Shown: piece after piece, positions 53,115 to 62,250 of the stretch
How positions within the stretch are numbered: the first letter of the stretch is position 1
Layout: each line of letters opens with the position of its first letter
NCBI GenBank assembly: GCA_038212215.1
Contig: JBBQUT010000002.1
Location: forward strand, 219,039-283,038
From: JALZAI01 sp038212215
GTDB taxonomy: Bacteria; Actinomycetota; Actinomycetes; Mycobacteriales; Jatrophihabitantaceae
Reading direction: 5' to 3'
Length of the DNA: 64,000 bases
Position numbers and translations under genes: made by a program
Notes under the pieces: model-generated
What the model was told of the DNA's origin: nothing
Seen by the model: the letters and a program-made list of their open reading frames with translations, nothing else
Databases searched by the model: none

Positions 53115-54565
53115 GGCCGAACCGCCCAGCTGTCGCCGTACAGGTGCGCCCACAGGTGGTGCGTGGCGTAGCTGCGCCAGGGCGCCCAATCCGGACGCCC
53201 GCCCGCAAGGTCGACGCCGAGCTCAGTAGCGCCGCGGCGCACGACGAGATCGCTCTGCAGCAGGACGTTCGGGTCGCCCGCCACGCGCATCAGTAGGTAG
53301 TCGGTTGTCCAGGCACCGACGCCCGGCAGCGCGAGCAACCCGGCGCGCAACTCCTCGCGTTCGGCGCCCGGTTCCAGATCGAGGCGGCCGGAGGCGACGG
53401 CCTCGGCAGCGGCCCGGACGCTGCGGGCGCGGGCACGTGGCATCGGCAGGGTGGCCGGATCCAGGCCGGCGAGTTCGGCGGCGGTCGGGAACAGCAGCCA
53501 CGGCTCGCCGTCGTCGAAGGCTGCGTGGCCGTGTTCGGCGACGATCCGGGCGAGCACCGTCCGTGCGCCGCGCAGCGAGATCTGCTGGCCGACGATCGTG
53601 CGCACCAGCGTCTCGAAGCCCGAAACGCTGCCCGGCGAGCGCAACCCTGGGCGTTTGAGCACGAGCGGGGCGAGCGCGCGATCCGCGCCCAGCACGTCGT
53701 CGACGGCGACCGGGTCGGCGTCGAGATCGAGCAGCCGCCGCACGCGCGCCACAACCGACACGAGATCGCGCGTGTCGTGCAGGCGCACCCGGCACGTGAC
53801 CGCGCCGGGCCCCGCAGACAGGCTGACGAGCGCGGGACCACCCGGCGCCTGCACGACCCGGGTGAACTCGCCGTTGCGGTACTGCTCGAGGCCGGAAATC
53901 GCGTGGGCGCCGAGGAAATCAAGCACGCTGCCGAGCTGAATCGGGTCGCGGTAGGGCAGGCGCAGCGCGATCGCCCCGGACGGGTCAGCGGGCTCGGCAC
54001 CCCCGCGCCGCCGCGCGCGCAACCCGCTCGGCGTCGTAGCGAACACCGCGCGCACCGTGTCGTTGAATTGCCGCACGCTGGCGAATCCAGCGGCGAACGC
54101 GACGTCGGTGGCCGGCAGGTCGGTGGTCTCGAGCAGGATGCGCGCAGTCTGCGCCCGCTGCGCGCGTGCCAGCGCGAGCGGTCCGGCGCCCACTTCGGCG
54201 ACGAGCGCGCGATGGACCTGCCGTTCGCTGTACCCGACGCGGCGCGCAAGCCCCGGGACCCCCTCGCGGTCAATCAGGCCGTCGCCGATCATCCGCAGCG
54301 CCCGTGCGGCAAGATCGCCGCGCACATTCCATTCCGGTGAGCCCGGCGAGGCGTCCGGACGGCAACGTTTGCACGCGCGATAGCCGGCGCGCTGGGCGCT
54401 CGCCGCGCTGGCATAGAAACTCACATTGCGCTGCTGCGGAGTGAGCGCCGGGCACGACGGGCGGCAGTAGATGCCGGTCGTGCGCACCGCAGTGAAGAAC
54501 CACCCGTCGAAGCGACTGTCGCGCCCTTGCACCGCCCGGTAACAGGCATCCGCGTCGGGAATCAT
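53111..54565 (-). CDS. alkA: Ada-type regulator fused to 3-methyladenine DNA glycosylase AlkA
   Basis: 484 residues. Residues 1 to about 75 are the Ada zinc domain with cysteines in GIYCRPSCPA and ACKRCRP; the first is the methyl-accepting position. An AraC-type helix-turn-helix follows (about 85-185: VGYSERQVHRALV, FAAGFASVRQFNDTVRAVF). The AlkA half ends with the HhH-GPD glycosylase (VRTIVGQQISLRGA, LLALPGVGAWTTDYLLMRVA with catalytic Asp). The same fusion is known in Mycobacterium. CAGAAT lies 6 nt before ATG 54565. Confidence 0.94.
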   Translation of the reverse strand: MIPDADACYRAVQGRDSRFDGWFFTAVRTTGIYCRPSCPALTPQQRNVSFYASAASAQRAGYRACKRCRPDASPGSPEWNVRGDLAARALRMIGDGLIDREGVPGLARRVGYSERQVHRALVAEVGAGPLALARAQRAQTARILLETTDLPATDVAFAAGFASVRQFNDTVRAVFATTPSGLRARRRGGAEPADPSGAIALRLPYRDPIQLGSVLDFLGAHAISGLEQYRNGEFTRVVQAPGGPALVSLSAGPGAVTCRVRLHDTRDLVSVVARVRRLLDLDADPVAVDDVLGADRALAPLVLKRPGLRSPGSVSGFETLVRTIVGQQISLRGARTVLARIVAEHGHAAFDDGEPWLLFPTAAELAGLDPATLPMPRARARSVRAAAEAVASGRLDLEPGAEREELRAGLLALPGVGAWTTDYLLMRVAGDPNVLLQSDLVVRRGATELGVDLAGGRPDWAPWRSYATHHLWAHLYGDSWAVRP

Positions 54566-54631
54566 GACTGCATTCTGCCTGTCGGACCGACAACCCACTG
54601 GCGGTTTCCGGACGGCACTACCAGGAGTGGA

Positions 54632-57415
54632 TCAGCCGGTATTGCGGAGCCCGGCCGCCACACCGTTGATGGTCAGCAGCAACGCTCGGCGCAGTTCTGG
54701 TGGCACGGCCGACTCGTCAGCGCGGACCCGGCGCAACAATTCGACCTGCAGGTAGGAGATCGGGTCGAGGTAGGCGTCGCGTACCCCGAAGGTCCGCTTC
54801 AACGTCGGCGAGTTCTCCAGCAACGTCGATTCGCCGGTGATTCGAAGCAGCTCCTCGACCGTGCGGGCATGCTCGGCACGGACCACGTCGAACATCCGGT
54901 GCAGTGGCTGAGGAACGAGGATCGACACGTAGTGAGCGCAGATGTCGAGGTCGGTTTTAGCGAGCGTCATCTCGACATTGCTCAAGAAGGTCCGGAAGAA
55001 ATGCCATTCCGTGTGCATCTCTGTGAGCACGTCCGCGAGCCCGGCCGCGCGCGCGGCGGCCAGTCCGGTGCCGACTCCGAACCAGCCGGGGACGATCTGG
55101 CGCGACTGGGTCCAGCCGAAGACCCACGGAATCGCGCGCAGCCCGCTCAGCCCGCCGTCCGATGACGGTCGGCGCGCCGGCCGCGAGCCGATGTTCAACG
55201 ATCCCAGCTGCTCGACCGGCGTCGAGGCCATGAAGTACGCGGGCAGATCGCGATCGTCGACGAGCGCGCGGTACGCAGCGAAGGCGGCCGCACTGACGCG
55301 GTCCATGCACTCGTCCCACCCTGCGAGCTGCGCCGCGGGCTGCCGCGGAGTGCGGTGCAGCGCCGATGCCTGCAGGGTCGCGGCGACGGTGAGTTCGAGA
55401 TTCTCCCGGGCCAGCTCGGGCAGTGCGTACTTGTCGCTGATGACCTCGCCCTGCTCAGTGAACTTGATCTCGCCGTCGAGCACGCCCCAGGGTTGCGCGA
55501 GGATCGAGTCGTAGGTCGGCCCGCCGCCGCGTCCGACCGTCCCGCCGCGCCCGTGGAACAAGCGCAGCCGTACTCCATGTCGGGTGGCGAGATCGCGCAG
55601 CGTGCGTTGGGTGCGGTGAATTTCCCATTGGGACGTCGTGATTCCGGCCTCCTTGTTCGAGTCGGAGTAACCGAGCATCACCTCCTGCACGTCGCCGCGC
55701 AGCTTCACGATCAGCCGGTACGTGGGGTCGGACAGCAGGTCGCTGATGACCTCGCCGCTGCGACGCAGCTCCTCCACCGTCTCGAGCAGCGGGACGAAAC
55801 CGATGTGCGCGAACGGCGTGCTTCGCTCGCCTCCCGACCCGGCACCATGCACGTCGACCAGGCCTGCCTCGCGCGCCAACACGACCGCGGCGAGCACGTC
55901 GTCGGCGCCGCGCGTCATCGACACGATGTAGCTCTCCACGACCTCGGGGCCGTAGGTGTCGATCGCCGCGCGGATCTCGCTAAACACCGCGAAGGTTTTC
56001 GCGCCCTCGGGATCGAGCGGCGGCGGGCTCGGTGCCAGCGGCCGGCGTGAGGTCAGCTCCTTCGACAGCAGCCGCAGCCGGTAGTCGCGGGGCAGGTCGC
56101 CGTAGAGCCAGGCCTCCTCGACGAGCCGATCGACGAGTTGGCCGACAGCGTGGTGGTGCGCGTCGGCGTGCTCGCGCACGTCCATCGTCGCGAGATGCAG
56201 CCCGCACACCGCGACGGTGCGCTCGACCCGGGCCAGCAGTCCATCAGCGATCAGGCCGCCGGCATTCGCGCGTAGCGATGCGCCGATCAGATCCAGCTCG
56301 GCGAGCAACTGCCCGACGCCGAGATAGTCGTGGCCCTCGACGTGCGGCGTGCCCTCGTCCACCCGGCGGCGGGTGTTCGCGATCTTGGCGTTGACGCACG
56401 TCAGCTTGAGCCGGTACGGCTCGCTCGCGTTGAGCGTGATCAGCCGCGGATCGATATCCAGGGCAGCGAGGTCGGTCTCGAGCGAAGCGTGCAGTTGCGC
56501 GCTGACATCCACCACCGTCGTGGACGAGGACAGTTCCGCGATCAGCGTGTCGATTGCACGGGTGACCGACTGCGCGGCCACGTGGTGCTGCAGGCGCAGC
56601 ACCTCTCGGGTGACAGTCGGGGTGACATTCGGGTTGCCGTCGCGGTCGCCGCCGATCCACGTGCCGAAGGTGAGCGGACGAGCGTCCTGAGTGATCTTGG
56701 CGCCGTTCCGCTCGGCCTCGTACGCGAGATCGACGGCGAGCTCCGGCAGGGTCGCGGCGGCCATGTCCTGCAGGTAGTAGACGACGTTGCGCGCCTCGTC
56801 GAGCGGTGTCGGACGGTGTCGGCGCAGCTCGTCGGTCTGCCAGATCAGGTCGATGATCTCGGCCAGGGCGCGGTCCTGTCGTGAGCGGCGCGCGGTCTGC
56901 GGCTCGGTCTGTTCGGCGAGGACGTCGGCGACACGGCGGAGCTTGGTCAGGATGGAGCGCCGGCTCGCCTCGGTCGGGTGCGCGGTGAACACCGGACGCA
57001 CCGCGAGCTGCTCGATCGCGGCGGTGAGAGCGTCCGGACCCATCTGAGTGGCGACGTCGCGCATCGTGCGCGCGAGCCAGCCCGCGTCGACCGGTCGGGT
57101 GCGCAGGGTGCGCACCCGGTGCACCTGCTCGGCGACGTTGGCGAGGTGAAAGTACGCGGCAAAGGCGCGCACCAGCACGGCGGCGGTGTCGAGCGGCAGC
57201 TCGGCGAGCAGTTCGCGGACCTCGCCTGCGTCCTCGCCGGATTCCTTGGACTGCTTGGTCAGCGTGCGCACCCGCTCGACCAGTTCGAGGGCGTCGCGGC
57301 CCTGCTGGCGCACCAAGGATTCGCCGAGCAGCGCCGCGACCCGGCGCACGTCGGCCCGCAACTCGGCATCGTCGTCGCCGGGCGCGTTGGTGAGGGGGTC
57401 CGGGTCGGCGCGCAT
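54632..57415 (-). CDS. ppc: Phosphoenolpyruvate carboxylase
   Basis: 927 residues. Adds bicarbonate to PEP to give oxaloacetate. Catalytic His146 in VFTAHPTEASRRS, the VMLGYSDSNKEAGI lysine/serine motif, the glycine loop FHGRGGTVGRGGGP, the PWVFGWTQSRQIVPGWFGVG region, and the C-terminal TINGVAAGLRNTG are all intact. Met7 of the longest frame is taken as the start (ATG 57415, GAGGAT 6 nt upstream). Confidence 0.96.
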   Translation of the reverse strand: MRADPDPLTNAPGDDDAELRADVRRVAALLGESLVRQQGRDALELVERVRTLTKQSKESGEDAGEVRELLAELPLDTAAVLVRAFAAYFHLANVAEQVHRVRTLRTRPVDAGWLARTMRDVATQMGPDALTAAIEQLAVRPVFTAHPTEASRRSILTKLRRVADVLAEQTEPQTARRSRQDRALAEIIDLIWQTDELRRHRPTPLDEARNVVYYLQDMAAATLPELAVDLAYEAERNGAKITQDARPLTFGTWIGGDRDGNPNVTPTVTREVLRLQHHVAAQSVTRAIDTLIAELSSSTTVVDVSAQLHASLETDLAALDIDPRLITLNASEPYRLKLTCVNAKIANTRRRVDEGTPHVEGHDYLGVGQLLAELDLIGASLRANAGGLIADGLLARVERTVAVCGLHLATMDVREHADAHHHAVGQLVDRLVEEAWLYGDLPRDYRLRLLSKELTSRRPLAPSPPPLDPEGAKTFAVFSEIRAAIDTYGPEVVESYIVSMTRGADDVLAAVVLAREAGLVDVHGAGSGGERSTPFAHIGFVPLLETVEELRRSGEVISDLLSDPTYRLIVKLRGDVQEVMLGYSDSNKEAGITTSQWEIHRTQRTLRDLATRHGVRLRLFHGRGGTVGRGGGPTYDSILAQPWGVLDGEIKFTEQGEVISDKYALPELARENLELTVAATLQASALHRTPRQPAAQLAGWDECMDRVSAAAFAAYRALVDDRDLPAYFMASTPVEQLGSLNIGSRPARRPSSDGGLSGLRAIPWVFGWTQSRQIVPGWFGVGTGLAAARAAGLADVLTEMHTEWHFFRTFLSNVEMTLAKTDLDICAHYVSILVPQPLHRMFDVVRAEHARTVEELLRITGESTLLENSPTLKRTFGVRDAYLDPISYLQVELLRRVRADESAVPPELRRALLLTINGVAAGLRNTG

Positions 57416-57483
57416 GGCTCCATCCTCGCGCACCTCCGCGGCGTCCGGACACCCGCTTCGAGCGGTGAAATTCGGGGGGCACG

Positions 57484-57489
57484 TATGGT
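57484..57489 (+). promoter_or_regulatory. -10 box of galE
   Basis: TATGGT 6 nt before ATG 57496. Confidence 0.45.
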
Positions 57490-57495
57490 CAGAAG

Positions 57496-58473
57496 ATGCG
57501 CGTTCTCGTCACCGGCGGCGCCGGCTACATCGGCAGCGTGGTCGCGGCACTCCTGCTCGCGGACGGCCACGAGGTGGTCGTCGTCGACGATCTCTCGACC
57601 GGACACGTCGATGCGGTGCCACCAGGAGCGCAGTTCCACGAGCTGCCCATCACCGCGCTCGACGGCAAGCTCGGCGACTGGGACATCGAGGCCGTCGTGC
57701 ACTTCGCGGCCAAATCCCTCGTCGGTGAGTCGGTCGCCGAACCTTCGATGTATTGGCGCAACAATGTCATCGGCACGGTCGCCATGCTCGACTCGATGCG
57801 TGCGTACGGCGTCGAGCGGATCGTGTTTTCCTCCTCCGCCGCGACCTACGGCGACGTCGAACAGCAACCGATTCGTGAGGACGCGCCCGCGCGCCCGGGC
57901 AGCCCCTACGGCTCGACCAAGCTCGCGATCGACCTCGCGCTCGCCGACTATGCGCATTCCTACGCGATGACCGCTGTCAGCCTGCGTTACTTCAACGTCG
58001 CCGGCGCGCTGCACGCGACCGGCGGGCGTAGTTACGGTGAGCGGCACAACACCGAGACGCATCTGATCCCGATCGCGCTTCGTGCCGCCGCCGGCACGGG
58101 TAACCGGCTCAGCTTGTTCGGCACCGACTACGCGACACCCGACGGCACCTGCATTCGCGACTACATCCACGTCGTCGATCTCGCTGCTGCCCATCTCAAG
58201 GCGCTCAGTGTCATCACCCCGGGTGAGCACCACGTCATCAACCTGGGCAGCGGCACGGGTTACTCGGTGCGCGAGGTGCTCGACACCGTCCGCAAGGTCA
58301 CTGCTCGCGACGTCCCGGTCGACGAAGTCGACCGGCGCGAGGGCGATCCGGCCCGGCTGATCGCGTCGAATGACAAGGCACGCCAGATGCTCGATTGGCA
58401 GCCTGAGCGCGATCTTGAGACCATGGTGAGCGACGCCTGGCGATTCGAACAGGACCGGCGCGAAGCTGAGTAG
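57496..58473 (+). CDS. galE: UDP-glucose 4-epimerase
   Basis: 325 residues. NAD motif VTGGAGYIGS at residues 5-14; Ser-Tyr-Lys triad with FSSSAATYGD, Tyr138 and Lys142 (SPYGSTK); RYFNVAGA and GDPARLIASNDKARQMLDW. Interconverts UDP-glucose and UDP-galactose (possibly the N-acetyl forms), providing donor sugars for the glycan genes that follow. Separated from them by a 245-bp repeat-rich gap. Confidence 0.93.
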   Translation: MRVLVTGGAGYIGSVVAALLLADGHEVVVVDDLSTGHVDAVPPGAQFHELPITALDGKLGDWDIEAVVHFAAKSLVGESVAEPSMYWRNNVIGTVAMLDSMRAYGVERIVFSSSAATYGDVEQQPIREDAPARPGSPYGSTKLAIDLALADYAHSYAMTAVSLRYFNVAGALHATGGRSYGERHNTETHLIPIALRAAAGTGNRLSLFGTDYATPDGTCIRDYIHVVDLAAAHLKALSVITPGEHHVINLGSGTGYSVREVLDTVRKVTARDVPVDEVDRREGDPARLIASNDKARQMLDWQPERDLETMVSDAWRFEQDRREAE

Positions 58474-58564
58474 GCCTCGAGGCATTTCGCCTCGTGCATG
58501 GGAGAGTTGTTAAGCTGACGTTTGCGCATGTGCCCGCTCGCTGGACGAGGTCGGGCGGCGCTCG

Positions 58565-58619
58565 GTATTCGCCCAGGTCGAGGTTCTCGCCCAGGTCGAG
58601 CTTTTCGCCCAGGTCCAGC
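58565..58619 (+). repeat. 17-18-bp tandem repeat, three copies (array 1)
   Basis: Unit TTCTCGCCCAGGTCGAGG-like, three imperfect copies in the galE/flippase gap. On the minus strand it reads as repeated LDLGE(K/N/Y) in an open frame, but there is no evidence of translation. Confidence 0.75.
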
Positions 58620-58654
58620 GAACGGGTTGAACCAGTTGCGCACGGATGGGATCC

Positions 58655-58724
58655 GCGGTGTTTCGAGTGAATCCGGTGTTTCGAGTGAATGCGGTGTTTG
58701 AGTGAATGCGGTGTTTGAGTGAGT
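58655..58724 (+). repeat. 17-18-bp tandem repeat, four copies, abutting the flippase start (array 2)
   Basis: Units at 58655 (18 bp), 58673 (18), 58691 (17), 58708 (17) with consensus GCGGTGTTTCGAGTGAAT; the last two lack one C. The GTG start codon of the flippase (58719) is inside the last copy, so repeat number would move the start relative to any promoter or upstream AG-rich signal. Confidence 0.85.
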
Positions 58725-60242
58725 GCGGTTGCGGAACAGAAGGTCGGCGGCGACGCCGATCTGTCGTCGGTTGCGCGCAGCGGACTGGCGAATCTGGCCG
58801 GTGCCGTCGTCTCGGCCGTCGCCAACTTCGCCCTCGTGCTGGTCATTGCACGGCTGGTGTCACCCGCGGACGCGGGCCGGTTCTTCACCGTCACCTCGCT
58901 CTTCCTCGTGCTCGAGGCGATCGGCCGGCTCGGCGCTGACGTCGGCCTGGTGTATTTCGTCGCCAGGTGGCGCGCGCTAGGCACCGAGTCCCGCATCCTC
59001 CCTGGGCTGCGCGCCGCGTTCGTGCCGTCGGCCGTGCTCTGCGTGTCGGCGGCGGCACTGATGGCCATTCTGGCGCCGCAACTTGCCCGGCTGATCGGTG
59101 TCGACGACGGCAGGTCTGTCGATCTGGTCCGGCTGCTCGCATTCGTGCTCACCCTCACCACGGCGTACGACATCGCGCTGGGCGCGACGCGTGGCCTGGG
59201 CCGGATGCGGCCCACCGTCCTCGTCGAAAAGATGGGTCGCCCCGCGCTTCAGTTGCTTCTCATCACCGTGGTGCTCGCGACGGGCTGGACCGGCGGGCTC
59301 GGCTACGCCTGGGCGGCGCCGTACGTGGGCGCGTTCGCGGTGACCTGCTACCTGTTGCGCGTCGCGTTGCGTGCCCAGCCGAAACTGGTCGGCACGCGGG
59401 GGCGTTGGGACGCTTCGGTGGCGCGCGAATTCTGGAAGTTCACCATGCCCCGGGCGCTTGCCAGTGTCGCTCAGGTGGCGTTACAACGCTTCGACATCAT
59501 CCTGGTCGCGTCCCTGCGTGGGGTGCGTGAGGCGGCGATCTACACCGCAGCTACGCGCTTCCTCGTTGTGGGGCAGTTCGTCAACCAGGCGATCACCGCA
59601 CCGATCCAACCGCGCTTGAGCGCGGCCCTGTCGACCGGCGACGTCCCACGAGCCAAGCGGCTGTACCAGGCGTCCACGGCCTGGCTGGTGCTGGCAACCT
59701 GGCCGATCTTCGGGGTCGTTTCCGTGTCCGCCTCGGCCTACGTCGCGCTGTTCGGGCACGACTACCGCTCGGGTGCGTCAGTGGTAGTCGTGCTGTGCAT
59801 CGCGATGTTGGTCGCCTCGGGTGTCGGTCTCGTCGACTCGGTGATCATCATGGCGGGACGCGCCTCGTGGAACCTCGCGACCACGTTGTTCGCTCTCGCG
59901 GTCAACGTCGGTATGGATCTGCTGCTGATTCCCCATCTCGGACTTCTCGGCGCGGCGCTGGGTTGGTTCGGGGCCATCGTCGCCGCCAATGTCGTCCCGC
60001 TCGCGATCGCGTGGCGTTTCCTGGGCATGCACCCGTTCGGGGTCGGCACGCTGCTCGCTGGTGCCCTGTGTGGGGCCTGCTTCGTGCTGCTTCCGCTGCT
60101 CGGGCGGCTGGTGACCGGCGGCAGCTTCGTGGGCGTGGCGGCGGGGCTCGGCATCGGCGTCATCGGCTATCTCGTCGGGTTGTGGCGGGGACGAGCCGTG
60201 TTTGACCTGACCGGTCTGCTCCGCCGCGGACGACGATCATGA
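58719..60242 (+). CDS. Polysaccharide/oligosaccharide flippase (Wzx/MATE type)
   Basis: 507 residues with about 13 hydrophobic segments. LANLAGAVVSAVANFALVLV, RLVSPADAGRFFTVTSLFLV, then MPRALASVAQVALQRFDIIL and AATRFLVVGQFVNQAITAPI match the lipid-linked glycan flippase family. It would move an undecaprenyl-linked oligosaccharide across the membrane. GTG start lies within a tandem repeat. Its last codon overlaps the next ATG. Confidence 0.85.
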   Translation: MSAVAEQKVGGDADLSSVARSGLANLAGAVVSAVANFALVLVIARLVSPADAGRFFTVTSLFLVLEAIGRLGADVGLVYFVARWRALGTESRILPGLRAAFVPSAVLCVSAAALMAILAPQLARLIGVDDGRSVDLVRLLAFVLTLTTAYDIALGATRGLGRMRPTVLVEKMGRPALQLLLITVVLATGWTGGLGYAWAAPYVGAFAVTCYLLRVALRAQPKLVGTRGRWDASVAREFWKFTMPRALASVAQVALQRFDIILVASLRGVREAAIYTAATRFLVVGQFVNQAITAPIQPRLSAALSTGDVPRAKRLYQASTAWLVLATWPIFGVVSVSASAYVALFGHDYRSGASVVVVLCIAMLVASGVGLVDSVIIMAGRASWNLATTLFALAVNVGMDLLLIPHLGLLGAALGWFGAIVAANVVPLAIAWRFLGMHPFGVGTLLAGALCGACFVLLPLLGRLVTGGSFVGVAAGLGIGVIGYLVGLWRGRAVFDLTGLLRRGRRS

Positions 60243-61303
60243 CGACTGCGCAGCGAGCCGCGTCCGGCGGTGGCAACCTGCCCAGGCGCGCGACCCGCCG
60301 CCCGCTGTGGCTCGCGCTGGCGGCAGTGCTGCTGCTCGTCGCCGCGGTCGCGATCATCGCGAACGCCGGCGACGGTGCGAAGAAGGTGGCCACCCCGCCG
60401 GTCACCGCCGTCCCGACCCACCCACCGCTGCACACCAGCGAAGGGCCGCCGATGCCGAATGAGGGTGTCTATCTCGGTGCCTGGGTCGAACCCGCCGTCT
60501 TCAGCCAGCCGGGCCGGGTGGCGTCGGTGCAGCAGTTCGAGCGGGCGATCGGGAAGCGGCTGGACATCGTCCACCTGTACCGGGTGTGGGGTAAGCCGTT
60601 CGGCACCCCGAGCGATCTGAGCTTCGCCAAGCGCGGTGACTATCTGCTGATCTCCTGGGCCATTCCGGACAGTCGCAGCATCGCCAGCGGCGCCTACGAC
60701 GCGGGAATCAGGCGTGCCGCGCTAGAGATCGCGGCGCTGCCGACGATGGTCTTTCTCGAGCCCCGGTGGGAAATGGACCGTCCGAACCTGCGTGACCTCG
60801 TGCACAGCCCGCAGGACTACATCGCGGCGTGGGACCACATTCGCCATATTTTCACCGCGAAGCAGGTGACCAACGTGGCGTGGACCTGGTGCCCCACCGG
60901 GTTGGGGTTCGACAACGGGACCGCGCCCGCCTATTACCCGGGTGACGACCAGGTGGACTGGGTGTGTGCCGACATCTACCCACTGACGCCGTGGAAGCAG
61001 CACAGCTACGAGCCGTTTGCGACGCTCGCCCAGCCGTTCATCACCTGGGCGGCGAAACACCCCAAGCCGATCATGATCGGCGAATTCGCGGTCGGCGAAC
61101 CGTACCGGGATCGCCGTGCGGCATGGATAGCCGCGGCCGGCTCGTATATCCGCGCGCACGATCAGATCAAGGCGATCCTGTGGTTCGAGCAGTCCCGGCC
61201 AAAGGACCCTCCTTATCATCGCTGGGCGCTGCAGGGCGATCCGGCTGCGTTGCAGGCCTTTGCGTCGTTGATTCGGGGAAATTACTTCGGAAGAGGTGGC
61301 TAG
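60239..61303 (+). CDS. GH26-like secreted glycoside hydrolase
   Basis: 354 residues. A single N-terminal membrane segment (LWLALAAVLLLVAAVAIIA) anchors it outside. The TIM-barrel part carries LEPRWEMDRPNLRD, whose glutamate matches the acid/base, and MIGEFAVGEPYRD, whose glutamate matches the nucleophile of GH26 beta-mannanases; WTWCPTGLGF and DWVCADIYPL are also typical. May trim or attach to the glycan exported by the flippase. Coupled to the flippase gene (ATGA). Confidence 0.8.
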   Translation: MTTAQRAASGGGNLPRRATRRPLWLALAAVLLLVAAVAIIANAGDGAKKVATPPVTAVPTHPPLHTSEGPPMPNEGVYLGAWVEPAVFSQPGRVASVQQFERAIGKRLDIVHLYRVWGKPFGTPSDLSFAKRGDYLLISWAIPDSRSIASGAYDAGIRRAALEIAALPTMVFLEPRWEMDRPNLRDLVHSPQDYIAAWDHIRHIFTAKQVTNVAWTWCPTGLGFDNGTAPAYYPGDDQVDWVCADIYPLTPWKQHSYEPFATLAQPFITWAAKHPKPIMIGEFAVGEPYRDRRAAWIAAAGSYIRAHDQIKAILWFEQSRPKDPPYHRWALQGDPAALQAFASLIRGNYFGRGG

Positions 61304-61305
61304 TC

Positions 61306-62250
61306 ATCGACGTCTGCTTCATTGGCGGGTTCGGGCGCAGCGGGTCGACCCTGCTTGAATTGGCCGTCGCGTCGCTGCCGTCGGTGTGCGTACTCGGCGA
61401 AGTGCGCCACATCTGGTACCGCGGTGTCGCGGACAACGAGTTGTGTGCGTGCGGCCGGGCCTTTCACGACTGCCCGTTCTGGTCTGCGGTCGGTGACCGG
61501 GCCTTCGGCGGGTGGGACCACGTCGATGTGGCAACCGTGCGCAAGCTGGCTCGCCGGGTCGATCGGATGCGCTACGTACCGACCGGCCTGATGTCCGGTG
61601 AGTTGAGCGAATACCGGGCTGTGGCTCGAGAGTATGCGAGTTACTTCAGTCGGGTGTACGACGCGGCAAAGCAGGTCAGCGGCGCCTCGGTCATCGTCGA
61701 TTCGAGCAAGAACGCGTCAACGGCCTACGCGCTGCGTGCCGATCCGTCGATCAACCTTTCGGTGCTGCACGTGGTGCGTGACAGCCGTGGCGTGGCCTAC
61801 TCCTGGACGAAGGAAGTGCCCCGTCCAGAAGTCGATGGCTCGTCTGAACGCCCGCTGATGGACCGATATCCGCCGTGGACGTCGGCTCTGCTGTGGGACG
61901 CGCACAATCTCGCCTTTGCCATGTTGGCGCGACAGGGCGTGCCAGTGCACCGCGTGTTCTACGAGCGGTTCCTCGCCGACCCAGTCGCGACGACTGAAGC
62001 CATCGCGCGGTTCCTCGGTGTTGACGCGACAGGCGTCGAGCAATCCATCGGCCAGGACAGCATCGCGCTCGTCGAGACCCATCAAGCAGCTGGCAACCCG
62101 ATTCGGTTCCGCCGGGGTAACTTGGCCTTCCGCAGCGACGACGAGTGGCGCGAGGAACTGCCACCGGCCGCACGTCGTCTGGTCGGTGCCCTGACCTGGC
62201 CGTTGATGGCCGCCTACGGCTACCGGCACACCCTGCGGGCTCGGCTGTGA
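61306..62250 (+). CDS. Sulfotransferase-family protein, no canonical start codon
   Basis: 314 residues counted from ATC 61306. VCFIGGFGRSGSTLLELA is the PAPS 5'-phosphosulfate loop, IVDSSKNASTAYALRAD and LHVVRDSRGVAYSWTKEVP the 3'-phosphate motif. It would transfer sulfate from PAPS to a sugar or lipid hydroxyl. In this frame no ATG, GTG or TTG lies between the GH26 stop (61303) and the loop. ATC 61306 follows AGAGG at a good distance; the nearest upstream ATG is 61124, deep in the GH26 gene. A start-proximal frameshift is also possible. Its stop opens a 71-bp repeat array. Confidence 0.8.
   Translation: MDVCFIGGFGRSGSTLLELAVASLPSVCVLGEVRHIWYRGVADNELCACGRAFHDCPFWSAVGDRAFGGWDHVDVATVRKLARRVDRMRYVPTGLMSGELSEYRAVAREYASYFSRVYDAAKQVSGASVIVDSSKNASTAYALRADPSINLSVLHVVRDSRGVAYSWTKEVPRPEVDGSSERPLMDRYPPWTSALLWDAHNLAFAMLARQGVPVHRVFYERFLADPVATTEAIARFLGVDATGVEQSIGQDSIALVETHQAAGNPIRFRRGNLAFRSDDEWREELPPAARRLVGALTWPLMAAYGYRHTLRARL

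Noticed and set aside
58298..59215. Minus-strand open frame with repeated LDLGE and HSKHRI-type peptides
   Set aside because: It is antisense to galE and the flippase; the peptide repeats come from the two tandem DNA arrays and no start signal is seen.
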